From the NCBI RefSeq assembly GCF_003316845.1, contig NZ_QMIK01000007.1, positions 186,001 through 250,000 on the forward strand: a DNA stretch of 64,000 bases, in the 5' to 3' direction. Below are positions 19,412-27,898 of the stretch, piece by piece (positions within the stretch are counted from its first letter, which is position 1; each line of letters begins with the position of its first letter). Made by a program: the position numbers and the translations under genes. Below the pieces are notes generated by a model. It was not told the origin of the DNA. It was given only the letters and a program-made list of their open reading frames with translations, and did not search any database. The DNA comes from Cognataquiflexum aquatile (lineage in GTDB: Bacteria; Bacteroidota; Bacteroidia; Cytophagales; Cyclobacteriaceae).

Positions 19412-20342
19412 CTTTTTCGTATGCTTCAATGATCGATTTGACTAATTTATGGCGGATAACATCCTTTCCACTCAGGCTTACAACGCCGATTCCTTTGACA
19501 TCTTTGAGGATATGTAATACTTCAGTGAGTCCGGATTTCTTTTTGGTGGGAAGGTCGACCTGTGTCTGGTCACCTGTAATGATAACCTTGGAATTGGGCC
19601 CCATCCGGGTCAGGAACATTTTGATCTGCTCACTTGTCGTATTCTGCGCCTCATCCAACAGGACAAAAGCATCATGCAGCGTCCTTCCTCTCATGTAGGC
19701 AAGGGGAGCGATTTCAATGACTCTTGTTTCCTGGTAATATTTGAGCTTCTCCGCCGGAACCATGTCGGCCAAAGCATCATAAATCGGTCTTAAATAGGGA
19801 TCCAGTTTTTCCTGTAAGTCTCCAGGAAGGAATCCCAGATTTTCACCTGCCTCCACAGCCGGGCGGGTGATGATGATTCTTTTGACTTCTCTGTTTTTCA
19901 ATGCCCTGACTGCCAGCGCAACGGCGATGTAGGTCTTACCTGTACCGGCAGGACCCAATGCAAACACAAGGTCGTTTTTAGAAGCTGACTCTACAAGTTT
20001 GCGTTGGTTGGGAGATTTGGGCTTGACGACAAGCCCCTTGTTACCGTAGAGAATGACGTCATTCTTTTCATTTTCTTCGAAAGGCTGACCTTCCAAAGCA
20101 ATATATTCTTTTACATTGTCCGGGGTCACATGACCAAACCTATGAAAATGCTGCAGAAGCATATTGATCAAATCATTGATTCGGAGAATCTCCGGGGCAC
20201 GTCCCTGAATACGGATTTCATTGCCTCGGGATACTATTTTGCTTTGGGGAAAAGCATCAGCAATGCGGCGGATGTTCTCGTTTTCTGAGCCTAAAAAGTC
20301 CAGTAGCGGGATGTTTTCCAGAGTGATTATTTTTTCTACCAA
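19341..20342 (-). CDS. phoH: PhoH-family ATPase (PhoH-like protein)
   Basis: The 333-residue protein has an N-terminal KH-like region (about 1-110) and a P-loop ATPase domain with Walker A GPAGTGKTY near residue 131, a conserved TRPAVEAGENLGFLPGD segment, and Walker B FVLLDEAQN. PhoH-like proteins of this size are linked to RNA metabolism, often beside ybeY in other bacteria; ybeY is not adjacent here. Translation seems to start at a TTG at 20342, because no in-frame ATG precedes residue 62. Its 3' end overlaps the GNAT gene. Confidence 0.93.
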   Translation of the reverse strand: MVEKIITLENIPLLDFLGSENENIRRIADAFPQSKIVSRGNEIRIQGRAPEILRINDLINMLLQHFHRFGHVTPDNVKEYIALEGQPFEENEKNDVILYGNKGLVVKPKSPNQRKLVESASKNDLVFALGPAGTGKTYIAVALAVRALKNREVKRIIITRPAVEAGENLGFLPGDLQEKLDPYLRPIYDALADMVPAEKLKYYQETRVIEIAPLAYMRGRTLHDAFVLLDEAQNTTSEQIKMFLTRMGPNSKVIITGDQTQVDLPTKKKSGLTEVLHILKDVKGIGVVSLSGKDVIRHKLVKSIIEAYEKDESQRDERREANLRRKSSDEGAA

Positions 20343-20393
20343 TCTAATTTCCTTGAATTGTGAAGTCTATAGAGGGTGTAAGCATAAAATTCC

Positions 20394-20401
20394 TAATTTT
20401 G
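20394..20401 (+). promoter_or_regulatory. Candidate -7 promoter element for the SAM hydrolase gene
   Basis: TAATTTTG matches TAnnTTTG and lies 45 bases before the start codon at 20446, between two divergent genes. No clear -33 element is visible. Confidence 0.35.
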
Positions 20402-20445
20402 TTCACACCTGTACAAAAGTACAAAATTTTAACAGACTTGCTTCC

Positions 20446-21219
20446 ATGGCATTGATAACATTCACCTCAGATTTTGGAGACGCCGACTACTATGTGCCGG
20501 CTGTAAAGGCCAAGATGTTATCCATCAACCCACAATTGAATATTGTCGACATCACGCACAAAGTCGACATATACGACATTGCACATGCTGCTTTTGTCCT
20601 GAAAGCAATCTATAGAGATTTTCCAAAAGGCACTGTTCACCTGGTGGCCATGAACAGCACAAGCGCCAGCACAGAGGGTTATATAGGGATCAAGTTGGAA
20701 GAACATATTTTCCTGGGACCAAACAACGGAGTCCTCAGCCTGCTATCCGATTATGATCCGGGGATTTGTGTTCTTTTCTCCGAAGTGCATATCAAAGAAA
20801 GTACATTCCCTGTCAAAGATATCCTTGCACCCATCGCTGCCAAAGTGGCCTCCGGTGCTGCGATCCATGATTTTGGCGGTCCGCTGATGCAGATCAAAAA
20901 AATGATCCCAAGGCAATTCAAAGCCACCAAAAAACAGATAATAGGCCACGTCATCCGTATCGATAACTATGGCAACCTGATTACCAATATTCCAAAAGAG
21001 GTTTTTGACAAACTCAATCCCGGTAAATACAACGTGGAATTTGGTAGGGAAAGAATCAACAGGCTGAACAAAACCTATGACAATGTAGACGCAGGTGATT
21101 GCTTTGCTTTCTTCAACAGCATCGAACTCCTGGAAATCGGCATCAACCATGGACATGGGGCGGATTTGTTGGGATTGAGACATGACAGTCCTGTTTTTAT
21201 CAATTTTGAAGCGGAATAA
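20446..21219 (+). CDS. S-adenosylmethionine hydrolase (DUF62 family)
   Basis: The 257-residue protein begins MALITFTSDFGDADYYV, with the conserved TSDFG motif of the SAM hydroxide adenosyltransferase/fluorinase superfamily. The C-terminal domain has RIDNYGNLITN, the second family signature. Characterised members of this subgroup convert SAM and water to adenosine and methionine; the chlorinase/fluorinase subgroup is less likely given the general housekeeping context. The ATG at 20446 is chosen over an upstream start at 20221, which would lie inside phoH on the other strand. It is followed by the ABM gene after 1 base. Confidence 0.93.
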   Translation: MALITFTSDFGDADYYVPAVKAKMLSINPQLNIVDITHKVDIYDIAHAAFVLKAIYRDFPKGTVHLVAMNSTSASTEGYIGIKLEEHIFLGPNNGVLSLLSDYDPGICVLFSEVHIKESTFPVKDILAPIAAKVASGAAIHDFGGPLMQIKKMIPRQFKATKKQIIGHVIRIDNYGNLITNIPKEVFDKLNPGKYNVEFGRERINRLNKTYDNVDAGDCFAFFNSIELLEIGINHGHGADLLGLRHDSPVFINFEAE

Positions 21220-21220
21220 G

Positions 21221-21517
21221 ATGCTGGTCCGAGTGGTAAGGATGACCTTTAGGGAGGAAGCTGTCAAAGCTTTTTTGGAAAATTTTGAAGCCAACAAACA
21301 AAAAATCAGAAATTTTCCGGGCTGTAGCCATCTGGAACTGTGGCAAGACGAGAACAACAAAAATATTTTCATGACCTACAGTCATTGGCAAAGTGAAGAG
21401 TCCCTGAATCAATACCGTGATTCCGAGCTGTTTAAAACTGTGTGGTCGTTTACCAAAACCCTTTTTGCAGAAAAACCTGTTGCTTTCAGTTCCAAAAAAA
21501 TCCAAGAACTGCCCTGA
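21221..21517 (+). CDS. Antibiotic biosynthesis monooxygenase (ABM)-domain protein
   Basis: The 98-residue protein is one dimeric alpha-beta barrel domain: a strand LVRVVRMTF, a helix, then FPGCSHLELWQDENN and the SHWQSEESLNQYRDSELF segment typical of ABM-like proteins. Such proteins range from heme or quinone oxygenases to uncharacterised stress proteins. The start codon follows the SAM hydrolase stop by a single base, so the two are almost certainly co-translated. Confidence 0.85.
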   Translation: MLVRVVRMTFREEAVKAFLENFEANKQKIRNFPGCSHLELWQDENNKNIFMTYSHWQSEESLNQYRDSELFKTVWSFTKTLFAEKPVAFSSKKIQELP

Positions 21518-21523
21518 AAGGTG

Positions 21524-21554
21524 TTGCAGGAAAAAAAATCTTTACTCATATTTG
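21524..21554 (+). promoter_or_regulatory. Candidate promoter of tRNA-Leu
   Basis: TTG at 21524-21526 and CATATTTG at 21547-21554 are separated by 20 bases, matching the Bacteroidota TTG / TAnnTTTG layout with one mismatch. The tRNA begins 36 bases later. Confidence 0.5.
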
Positions 21555-21590
21555 CATCCCGTTCAGCAAGGGACGGGTAATGATTGAAAT

Positions 21591-21674
21591 GCCCAGATGG
21601 CGGAATTGGTAGACGCGTTGGTCTCAAACACCAATGAGGTTACACTCGTGCCGGTTCGACTCCGGCTCTGGGTA
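21591..21674 (+). tRNA. tRNA-Leu (anticodon CAA)
   Basis: The cloverleaf folds by eye: acceptor GCCCAGA with TCTGGGT, anticodon stem TTGGT/ACCAA with loop CTCAAAC and anticodon CAA at 21625-21627, a long class II variable arm, and the T-arm GCCGG TTCGACT CCGGC. The 3' CCA is not encoded. It reads UUG leucine codons. Confidence 0.95.
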
Positions 21675-21680
21675 CAGAGA

Positions 21681-21706
21681 AGCTCGCAGAAATGCGGGCT
21701 TTTTTT
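21681..21706 (+). terminator. Intrinsic terminator of tRNA-Leu
   Basis: An 8-bp stem AGCTCGCA/TGCGGGCT closes a GAAA tetraloop and is followed by seven T. It lies 6 bases past the tRNA. Confidence 0.85.
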
Positions 21707-21883
21707 GTTTCGTTGTTTTTTGGGAGTTGATATGTTTTCGGGAATTCAATTCAAACCTGCGATTTTATTTTGAGTAGAAAACGAATCTCTTTTTATTTTA
21801 CAGTACAGGTACCATTACTGAAACGGCAAAATCTCCCACTATTTCTGCTCAAATTATTTCTATCTATTTCGCAAAGCATATTT

Positions 21884-22900
21884 CTATCTTATTTCCCTGA
21901 TTCTCCCCCCAAACTCTTCCAATCCCTCGTCCCCGAAATCCAAGTGGGTAACAAACCTGATTTGGTCTTTGCCAAAGCGGACAGCTTTGATGCCTACAGC
22001 ATCCAATTTTTGAAGGATTTCGGCCGGAGTGATGCCCTTCAATCTTGCGATGACGATATTGGTGACGACGGGAAAAACTTCCGATACCAAAGGATGTTGC
22101 TCCAGGACCTCTCCTAATTTCTTTGCCCTGTCATGGTCGTCGGTCAATCTTTTGATTTGGTGATCGAGGGCATAGATTCCCGCAGCCGCTAAAAAACCCG
22201 CCTGCCTCATTCCGCCACCAAAAGATTTTCTGACTTTTCTGGCACGCTTGATGTCTTCTTTTGATCCTAGAAGGACAGAACCCACCGGACAACCCAATCC
22301 TTTGCTCAGGCAAACAGAAATGGTATCGAACATCGCTCCCCAAGCTTTGGGACTTTCCCCGGTGACTACCAAAGCATTGAAAATCCTTGCCCCATCAAGG
22401 TGAAGCTTCAAACCATGCCGATCACAAATGGCCCGGATGGCTTTGACTTCATCTATTGTATAAATACTGCCGCCGCCTTTGTTCATGGTGTTTTCGAGAG
22501 AAACCAAGATAGTCTCGGGAGCATGGACATCATCAGGATTGATGGCATCAGCGATGTCAGAAGGACTGATTTTTCCATATTCCCCGTCCAAAAGTTTTAC
22601 CGAAGCATGGGAATTGGACATGATGCCTCCTCCTTCATAGAGGTAGATATGGGAATATTTGTGGCAGATCAGCTCGGTCTGTGGCCGTGTATGGAGACGG
22701 ATTGCAATCTGATTGGTCATGGTACCGGAAGGGCAAAAAAGTCCCGCTTCCATGCCAAACATGTCAGCCAACTTCTGCTCCAAGGCATTGACAGTCGGAT
22801 CTTCACCAAATACATCATCGCCAACTTGTGCTGACCACATGGCTTCCAACATGCCTTGGGTAGGCTTGGTGAGGGTATCTGAACGTAAGTCTATAATCAT
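21884..22900 (-). CDS. ltaE: Low-specificity L-threonine aldolase
   Basis: The 338-residue PLP enzyme of fold type I splits L-threonine or L-allo-threonine into glycine and acetaldehyde. The N-terminal IDLRSDTLTKPTQGM motif, HLDGARIFNA with the cofactor-binding Asp, and SVCLSKGLGCPVGS with the Schiff-base Lys (about residue 200) are all present at normal length. The gene is transcribed alone; unusual short repeats lie just upstream of its start (22916-23019). Confidence 0.95.
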   Translation of the reverse strand: MIIDLRSDTLTKPTQGMLEAMWSAQVGDDVFGEDPTVNALEQKLADMFGMEAGLFCPSGTMTNQIAIRLHTRPQTELICHKYSHIYLYEGGGIMSNSHASVKLLDGEYGKISPSDIADAINPDDVHAPETILVSLENTMNKGGGSIYTIDEVKAIRAICDRHGLKLHLDGARIFNALVVTGESPKAWGAMFDTISVCLSKGLGCPVGSVLLGSKEDIKRARKVRKSFGGGMRQAGFLAAAGIYALDHQIKRLTDDHDRAKKLGEVLEQHPLVSEVFPVVTNIVIARLKGITPAEILQKLDAVGIKAVRFGKDQIRFVTHLDFGDEGLEEFGGRIREIR

Positions 22901-22915
22901 TTTAAAAGAATTAAA

Positions 22916-23019
22916 GTGGAGATATGCTTCGTGAAATAAATGGGAATATGCCTGCAGCGAAATATTAAAAGAAATATGCTACGCGAAATAAGGTGGAAAT
23001 ACGCCTTCGGCGAAATAGT
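22916..23019. repeat. Four tandem hairpin-like repeat units
   Basis: Four diverged units of about 24-29 bases share the pattern GGAAATAYGC-(3-6 bases)-GCGAAATA. The core of each unit can pair (for example CGCCTTCGGCG, with a TTCG loop). They lie between the ltaE start and the end of the DUF2721 gene. Confidence 0.75.
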
Positions 23020-23071
23020 CTTACACGATCAATCCATATTTCTATTGTATTTCAATAATATTACAACTTCA

Positions 23072-23524
23072 TCAATCCTCGTTTTTGTCTTTTTTGAACC
23101 AAAAATCCAGACTGCTTTTCCGTTTTTCAAATATATTTTCCATATCCTGTAACTCCAGTTCAAGGGCTTGATTTGAGATAAAAATCTCTAACAAAGATAT
23201 GCCCAAAGAAATCAGCAATGTCAGCATACTGGCAATAAACACATAATCAGCAGCCGGTTGGATTTCCATAAATATGAGGTACATACATATCACACAGAGG
23301 AAAAAACTCAATACCCCGCATAACTGCATGTATTTGATCATGCTGAGACGGCGCTTGAGATTATGAATCTGTTCAATGATAATTTCCTGATCGGGGTTTT
23401 CCAGAAATTTTTTATGAAGTCCCCTAATCAAACTCGCAACGGCCAAAAACCTGTTGGTAAAAGCGAGCATCATCAGGGTAATCGCCGAAAAAAGAAGGGC
23501 AGGTGTGGATATTTGGAGTTCCAT
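23072..23524 (-). CDS. DUF2721 membrane protein
   Basis: The 150-residue protein starts with STPALLFSAITLMMLAFTNRFLAVASLI, a first membrane helix ending in the NRF motif typical of DUF2721. It continues with a charged linker (about 40-65) and two further membrane helices (about 68-86 and 94-115). The function of the family is unknown. It is a short single gene between ltaE and lpdA, both on the same strand, and is isolated from lpdA by a terminator. Confidence 0.85.
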   Translation of the reverse strand: MELQISTPALLFSAITLMMLAFTNRFLAVASLIRGLHKKFLENPDQEIIIEQIHNLKRRLSMIKYMQLCGVLSFFLCVICMYLIFMEIQPAADYVFIASMLTLLISLGISLLEIFISNQALELELQDMENIFEKRKSSLDFWFKKDKNED

Positions 23525-23559
23525 GGTTGGTTCAATTTAAATAAGATTTGGGATAAAAA

Positions 23560-23585
23560 ACAAAAACCCGGAAAGACTTCCGGGC
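23560..23585 (-). terminator. Intrinsic terminator of lpdA
   Basis: The minus strand reads CCCGGAA-GTCT-TTCCGGG followed by TTTTTGTTTT, a classic GC stem and U tract, 30 bases after the lpdA stop. Confidence 0.85.
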
Positions 23586-23614
23586 TTCGTTTATTCTTAT
23601 AAAAGCAATCTGAA

Positions 23615-25015
23615 TTAAAGGTGGATTACTTCACCGTAAGCTTGTGCAGCGGCTTCCATGATGGCTTCTGACATCGTTGGATGCGGGTGGACCGTCTTGA
23701 TCAAGTCCATGCCTGTTGTCTCCAATTTGCGGATGGCGACAATTTCAGCAATCATTTCAGTCACATTGGCTCCGATCATGTGAGCGCCAAGAAGCTCTCC
23801 GTATTTGGCATCAAACACCAATTTCACAAACCCGTCCTTGGCGCCTGCAGCAGAAGCTTTGCCTGATGCGGAGAAAGGGAACTTGCCGACTTTCACTTCA
23901 TAGCCTGCTTCTTTTGCTTTGGCCTCGGTATATCCTACAGAAGCAATCTCAGGAATACAATAAGTACATCCGGGGATATTGTTATAATCAAGCGGTTCAG
24001 GATGGTGGTTGGCGATTTTTTCTACGCAGATGATTCCCTCGGCTGAAGCAACGTGTGCCAAAGCAGGTCCTGTGGTCACATCACCGATGGCATAGTAACC
24101 GGGCATATTGGTTTTGTAGAATTCGTCAACTTTGATTTTTCCTCTTTCCACCAAAATCCCAACATCCTCCAATCCGATATTTTCGACATTGGACACTACT
24201 CCGACAGCGGACAGTACCACGTCGCATTCGATGACTGTTTCTGCTCCTTTTTTATCCTTGACAGTCACTTTGCATCCATTGCCTTTGGTGTCAACCGCAG
24301 TCACCTCCGTGGAGGTCATGATTTTGATGCCGTTTTTCTTATATATTTTTTCCAATGCTTTGGATACTTCCTCATCTTCATTGGGTACGATCCTGTCCAA
24401 AAACTCCACGATCGTCACCTCAGTGCCGATAGAACTGTAGACGTAAGCAAACTCGACGCCTATCGCACCTGAACCGACAACAACCATTTTAGCAGGTTTC
24501 TTTTCCAAGACCATTGCCTTGCGGTAACCGATGATTTTATCGTTGTCAATCTTCACTGCGGGAAGTTCTCTTGCACGGCCGCCTGTCGCTATGATGATAT
24601 GGTCTGCGGCATAGACGGTTTTTTTACCTTCGCTGTCTGCGACTTCGATTTTTTTGCCGGGCTGTACTTTGCCCCAACCTAAAATCTGGTCTATTTTATT
24701 CTTCTTAAGCAAAAACTGAACTCCTTTGGACATTCCGGCTGCTACATCACGGCTTCTTTTTACCATGCTTGGGAAATCCACTTCAGCACCTTTAACCTTG
24801 ATGCCATAATCTTCAGAATGGCTGATGTATTCGAAAACCTGCGCACTTTTGATCAGAGCTTTGGTAGGAATACAACCCCAGTTCAGACATATACCACCTA
24901 ACTCGGCGGCTTCCACTATGGCAGTTTTCAGACCCAACTGAGAAGCGCGGATCGCCGCTACATACCCACCCGGACCGGAACCCAAAACAATCACATCATA
25001 TTTTGTTGAAGACAT
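23615..25015 (-). CDS. lpdA: Dihydrolipoyl dehydrogenase (E3)
   Basis: The 466-residue FAD enzyme reoxidises dihydrolipoamide in 2-oxoacid dehydrogenase complexes or the glycine cleavage system. It shows the FAD loop GSGPGGYVAA, the redox disulfide in GGICLNWGCIPTKAL, an NAD loop GSGAIGVEFA, and the C-terminal His-Glu pair in HPHPTMSEA. Length and motifs are standard. No E1 or E2 gene is adjacent, so the partner complex is unknown. It appears monocistronic with its own promoter and terminator. Confidence 0.97.
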   Translation of the reverse strand: MSSTKYDVIVLGSGPGGYVAAIRASQLGLKTAIVEAAELGGICLNWGCIPTKALIKSAQVFEYISHSEDYGIKVKGAEVDFPSMVKRSRDVAAGMSKGVQFLLKKNKIDQILGWGKVQPGKKIEVADSEGKKTVYAADHIIIATGGRARELPAVKIDNDKIIGYRKAMVLEKKPAKMVVVGSGAIGVEFAYVYSSIGTEVTIVEFLDRIVPNEDEEVSKALEKIYKKNGIKIMTSTEVTAVDTKGNGCKVTVKDKKGAETVIECDVVLSAVGVVSNVENIGLEDVGILVERGKIKVDEFYKTNMPGYYAIGDVTTGPALAHVASAEGIICVEKIANHHPEPLDYNNIPGCTYCIPEIASVGYTEAKAKEAGYEVKVGKFPFSASGKASAAGAKDGFVKLVFDAKYGELLGAHMIGANVTEMIAEIVAIRKLETTGMDLIKTVHPHPTMSEAIMEAAAQAYGEVIHL

Positions 25016-25047
25016 ATTCTTACTGGTTAATATTAAAATAAGCTTCG

Positions 25048-25083
25048 CAAAAATAGGGCTTTTAGGCTGAGAAAAAAATCAAA
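25048..25083 (-). promoter_or_regulatory. Candidate lpdA promoter
   Basis: On the minus strand TTTG (25083-25080) precedes TATTTTTG (25055-25048), a full match to TAnnTTTG, 32 bases before the start codon. The 24-base spacer is a little longer than usual. Confidence 0.45.
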
Positions 25084-25099
25084 CAAAGACATCATTTGC

Positions 25100-25136
25100 A
25101 TCACGCAGAGCCGCAGAGAAAAATAAAAGGAGGTTA
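25100..25136 (+). repeat. Left arm of an imperfect inverted repeat
   Basis: The sequence begins TCACGCAGAG and ends AAAAGGAGGT. The same two words occur in the same order on the opposite strand at 25687-25731, so the GxxExxY gene is enclosed by inverted arms. Confidence 0.7.
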
Positions 25137-25243
25137 AATATGAGTGTAAACCACATTCAAATAGTCGACTAAGTTGGACCAAGGACGCTGAACTTTGCAA
25201 AATAATAAGCTAATTTTTGGATGTCGGGAAAAGCAAAGGCAAT

Positions 25244-25630
25244 ATGAAAGAAAATGAGATATCAAGAGAAGTTGTAGATGCTTGTTATAAAATCCACAGC
25301 CAATTGGGTCCGGGGCTTTATGAAAGCGTCTATGAGAATATTCTCTTCTATGAATTGGTCAAAAAAGGTCTGAAAGTCCAAAAAGAAATACCCATTGATG
25401 TGATATGGGATGGATTGGTTTTTGAGCAGGGTTTTAGGGCGGATTTAATCGTAGAAGAAAAAGTTTTGGTAGAGTTAAAATCTGTGGAGGAAATCTCAAA
25501 AAAGCATTATAAACAAGTTTTGACCTACTTGAAATTGACAAATCTGAAACTTGGCTTATTGATCAATTTCAATGAAAACTTGATCAAAGATGGAATCCGA
25601 AGAATAGTCAACGGATTGGAAGATCAATAA
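25244..25630 (+). CDS. GxxExxY protein (PDDEXK_3-like)
   Basis: The 128-residue protein has the diagnostic motif GPGLYESVYE near residues 22-31. A compact alpha/beta core follows, with FRADLIVEEKVLVELKS, in which D, E and K fit a PD-(D/E)XK nuclease-like active site. Nuclease activity of this family is inferred from fold similarity and is not established. The ATG at 25244 is preferred to a TTG at 25217. The gene stands alone between divergently placed core genes, enclosed by inverted repeat arms at 25100-25136 and 25687-25731. Confidence 0.88.
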   Translation: MKENEISREVVDACYKIHSQLGPGLYESVYENILFYELVKKGLKVQKEIPIDVIWDGLVFEQGFRADLIVEEKVLVELKSVEEISKKHYKQVLTYLKLTNLKLGLLINFNENLIKDGIRRIVNGLEDQ

Positions 25631-25686
25631 TTGGAATTTGAAATTAACCAAACCTAAACTTTTGTAAAAATTCCCCTTTTTTGAAA

Positions 25687-25731
25687 ATACCTCCTTTTTC
25701 CCCTTTTGCGTCTTCGCGTCTCTGCGTGAGT
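25687..25731 (-). repeat. Right arm of the inverted repeat
   Basis: Read on the minus strand it starts CTCACGCAGAGACGCG and ends GGAAAAAGGAGGTA, mirroring the left arm at 25100-25136. The enclosed unit is about 632 bp. Confidence 0.7.
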
Positions 25732-25755
25732 AATAATCCTATAATAAAAATTCCT

Positions 25756-25763
25756 TATTTTTG
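25756..25763 (+). promoter_or_regulatory. Candidate -7 promoter element for fabG
   Basis: TATTTTTG matches TAnnTTTG and ends 33 bases before the fabG start. No -33 TTG is seen at the usual distance. Confidence 0.4.
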
Positions 25764-25796
25764 GGTTTTTAACAGAAACCAACCAAAGAAAATAAC

Positions 25797-26543
25797 ATGG
25801 GATTATTAAGCGGAAAAACAGCTCTGATCACCGGGGCATCCAAAGGAATCGGTAAAGCAATAGCTGTAAGAATCGCCCAAGAAGGTGCCAATGTGGCCTT
25901 CACTTACCTTTCAAGTGTAGATAAAGGACAGGCACTTGAGGCAGAATTGACAGCCTTTGGGATCAAAGCAAAAGGGTACCGTTCGGATGCCTCTGACTTC
26001 AAAGCTGCCGAGGAACTTGTCAACGGCGTGGTGGCTGAATTCGGCACTTTAGACATTTTGGTCAACAATGCCGGTATCACACGCGACAATCTCCTGATGA
26101 GAATGACCGAGGAAGCTTGGGATGAAGTCATCGGAGTTAACCTCAAATCCTGCTTTAATACCGTCAAAGCGGCAACGCGTCCAATGATGAAAGCCAAGTC
26201 AGGTTCCATCATCAATATCACCTCCGTCGTCGGCATCAAAGGCAATGCTGGTCAGGCCAATTATGCGGCCTCCAAATCCGGGATTATCGGCTTTACCAAA
26301 TCTGTAGCTTTGGAATTGGGTTCAAGAAATATCAGGGCAAATGCCGTGGCACCAGGATTTATCGAAACGGAAATGACAGCGGTATTGGATGAGAAAACTG
26401 TCCAAGGCTGGAGAGACGGTATTCCGATGAAGCGGGGCGGCCAACCGGAAGAAGTTGCCAATGCCTGCGTCTTCCTAGCTTCGGATATGAGTTCGTATAT
26501 CTCAGGACAAGTCATCCAAGTAGATGGTGCGATGCTTACCTGA
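25797..26543 (+). CDS. fabG: 3-oxoacyl-[acyl-carrier-protein] reductase
   Basis: The 248-residue short-chain dehydrogenase reduces 3-oxoacyl-ACP with NADPH in fatty-acid synthesis. It has the nucleotide loop TGASKGIGKAIA, the NNAG motif with following ITRDNLLMRM (a FabG hallmark), and the catalytic Ser-Tyr-Lys in SVVGIKGNAGQANYAASK. The C-terminus GQVIQVDGAMLT is also FabG-like. The gene is alone and ends in a terminator that overlaps the end of the converging gene. Confidence 0.96.
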   Translation: MGLLSGKTALITGASKGIGKAIAVRIAQEGANVAFTYLSSVDKGQALEAELTAFGIKAKGYRSDASDFKAAEELVNGVVAEFGTLDILVNNAGITRDNLLMRMTEEAWDEVIGVNLKSCFNTVKAATRPMMKAKSGSIINITSVVGIKGNAGQANYAASKSGIIGFTKSVALELGSRNIRANAVAPGFIETEMTAVLDEKTVQGWRDGIPMKRGGQPEEVANACVFLASDMSSYISGQVIQVDGAMLT

Positions 26544-26581
26544 GAAGCGAGAGGAGAGAAAGTAGAAAATTTAGAATTTAG

Positions 26582-26614
26582 ACCCTGAGCGGAATATCCC
26601 GGTCAGGGTTTTTT
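26582..26614 (+). terminator. Intrinsic terminator of fabG
   Basis: ACCCTGA and TCAGGGT form a 7-bp stem around a 14-base loop, followed by six T. The right arm overlaps the stop codon of the converging DUF4221 gene. Confidence 0.75.
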
Positions 26615-27796
26615 GATTTTGCTGAGATCCAATCTATAAAACTCGTATTGGTCTTCATTGGGTTGTTCGGGTTTATTGATAAATAATCTCCCTCCGGTTA
26701 AAAACCAGTTTTCCAGATCCAATTCACCTTCAAAGTCAAAGAAATATTCTCCAAGGGGTTCCCAATCTCCAGAGTAAAAAGACAATACATAGTGTTTGGT
26801 TCTTTCAAATTTGGTTTCCCCTTCCCCTGATTCATGGGTTTTAGATGCTCTTACCAATAAATCATTATAGGGATCGTAAAGCAGGAAAATATGGGATGAG
26901 GCCTCTTTTGGGGCCGCAAAAACCGTAAATCCTTCACCCCAAGGAGTTTCCTTTCCGGGGATGTAGGTAAAGTTAACCTTTGTTTCTGGGATGAATTCTT
27001 CTTCAAGGCTTAAATTATTCAGCTTGTAGACAACATCAGAATATGGCCAGGAAAAATAGTAATAACCTCTTTTTGAATCTAAAGCACCGATCAGATTTGT
27101 AGCAAACGCGTCACCTTTAAAAGATTCATATCCTGATGGTATTTTAAAATCAGAATGTCTTATCTCACCGGTTTTGAGATTGATTTGGGTAAACCAGTTT
27201 TTGAATTCAACAGGAAAATCTGCTTTCCATAGCCTTGAACTGTTGTCGAAGGTTGTTTTTGAGGGATTTTGGTTTACCTGGAGCCAGTTTTCACTTGACA
27301 TGAGCATAACGCTTCCATTCATGAAGTTATCAAAATCAATTATGTCCTCCTTTAAAATTGAGTCAATTCCAATCTCCTTGGTTTTATGGCCCAAAGTATC
27401 ATAAAAACCCAACCTCCCAGTTCTCCCAAATAATAAAATAGTGTTCATATCACACACCAAAATCCTCCCTCCCATTCCACCTTTAATAGATTGGGGGCCT
27501 TCATAGGGGATTTTTATTTGATGTGTTTTTTTTGAAGTCAGGATATCATAAAATTTAATTACCATTCCACTATTGTCTGAAAGTCCCGAAGTCAAAATTA
27601 CCACATCATCTTTGTCGGGAATGGTTTTCAAATATTGGATGTTAGGGGTTTGAATATCTTTATAGAAAATCCAATCCTCTATAGCCAATTCCTCAAGCTT
27701 CCCTGAATATATTTCATCAGAAGCCCTTTCTCCACAGGAAAACAGGGCTATGAAACCGACAAAAACTAGAATTTGGGAAAAGGGACTTTTGAACAT
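26603..27796 (-). CDS. DUF4221-like beta-propeller lipoprotein
   Basis: The 397-residue product has a lipoprotein signal (VGFIALFSC) and then repeated beta-rich modules, as in the six-bladed-propeller-like DUF4221 proteins that are abundant in Cyclobacteriaceae. The family has no known function; surface or periplasmic location is inferred from the signal. The ATG at 27796 gives a cleaner signal peptide than one at 27832. Confidence 0.78.
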   Translation of the reverse strand: MFKSPFSQILVFVGFIALFSCGERASDEIYSGKLEELAIEDWIFYKDIQTPNIQYLKTIPDKDDVVILTSGLSDNSGMVIKFYDILTSKKTHQIKIPYEGPQSIKGGMGGRILVCDMNTILLFGRTGRLGFYDTLGHKTKEIGIDSILKEDIIDFDNFMNGSVMLMSSENWLQVNQNPSKTTFDNSSRLWKADFPVEFKNWFTQINLKTGEIRHSDFKIPSGYESFKGDAFATNLIGALDSKRGYYYFSWPYSDVVYKLNNLSLEEEFIPETKVNFTYIPGKETPWGEGFTVFAAPKEASSHIFLLYDPYNDLLVRASKTHESGEGETKFERTKHYVLSFYSGDWEPLGEYFFDFEGELDLENWFLTGGRLFINKPEQPNEDQYEFYRLDLSKIKKP

Positions 27797-27898
27797 AATC
27801 CAAAAATAACAGATTAGTCGAAAAAATTTCATTCTTTTTGCAACTTTTTAAATCAAAGAAAGTATATTGCATTGATATCATTTTAATATCATAACAAT

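Noticed and set aside
22916-23019. CRISPR-like tandem repeats
   Set aside because: Units are only 24-29 bases, diverged and without unique spacers; no cas genes are in the window.
24053-24472. 139-residue open frame opposite lpdA
   Set aside because: It is antisense to lpdA, which has all its motifs; the product has an odd composition and no family features.
27801-27808. Possible -7 element (TATTTTTG on the minus strand) for the DUF4221 gene
   Set aside because: It ends only 5 bases before the start codon, so transcription would begin at or inside the gene; chance match is likely in AT-rich DNA.
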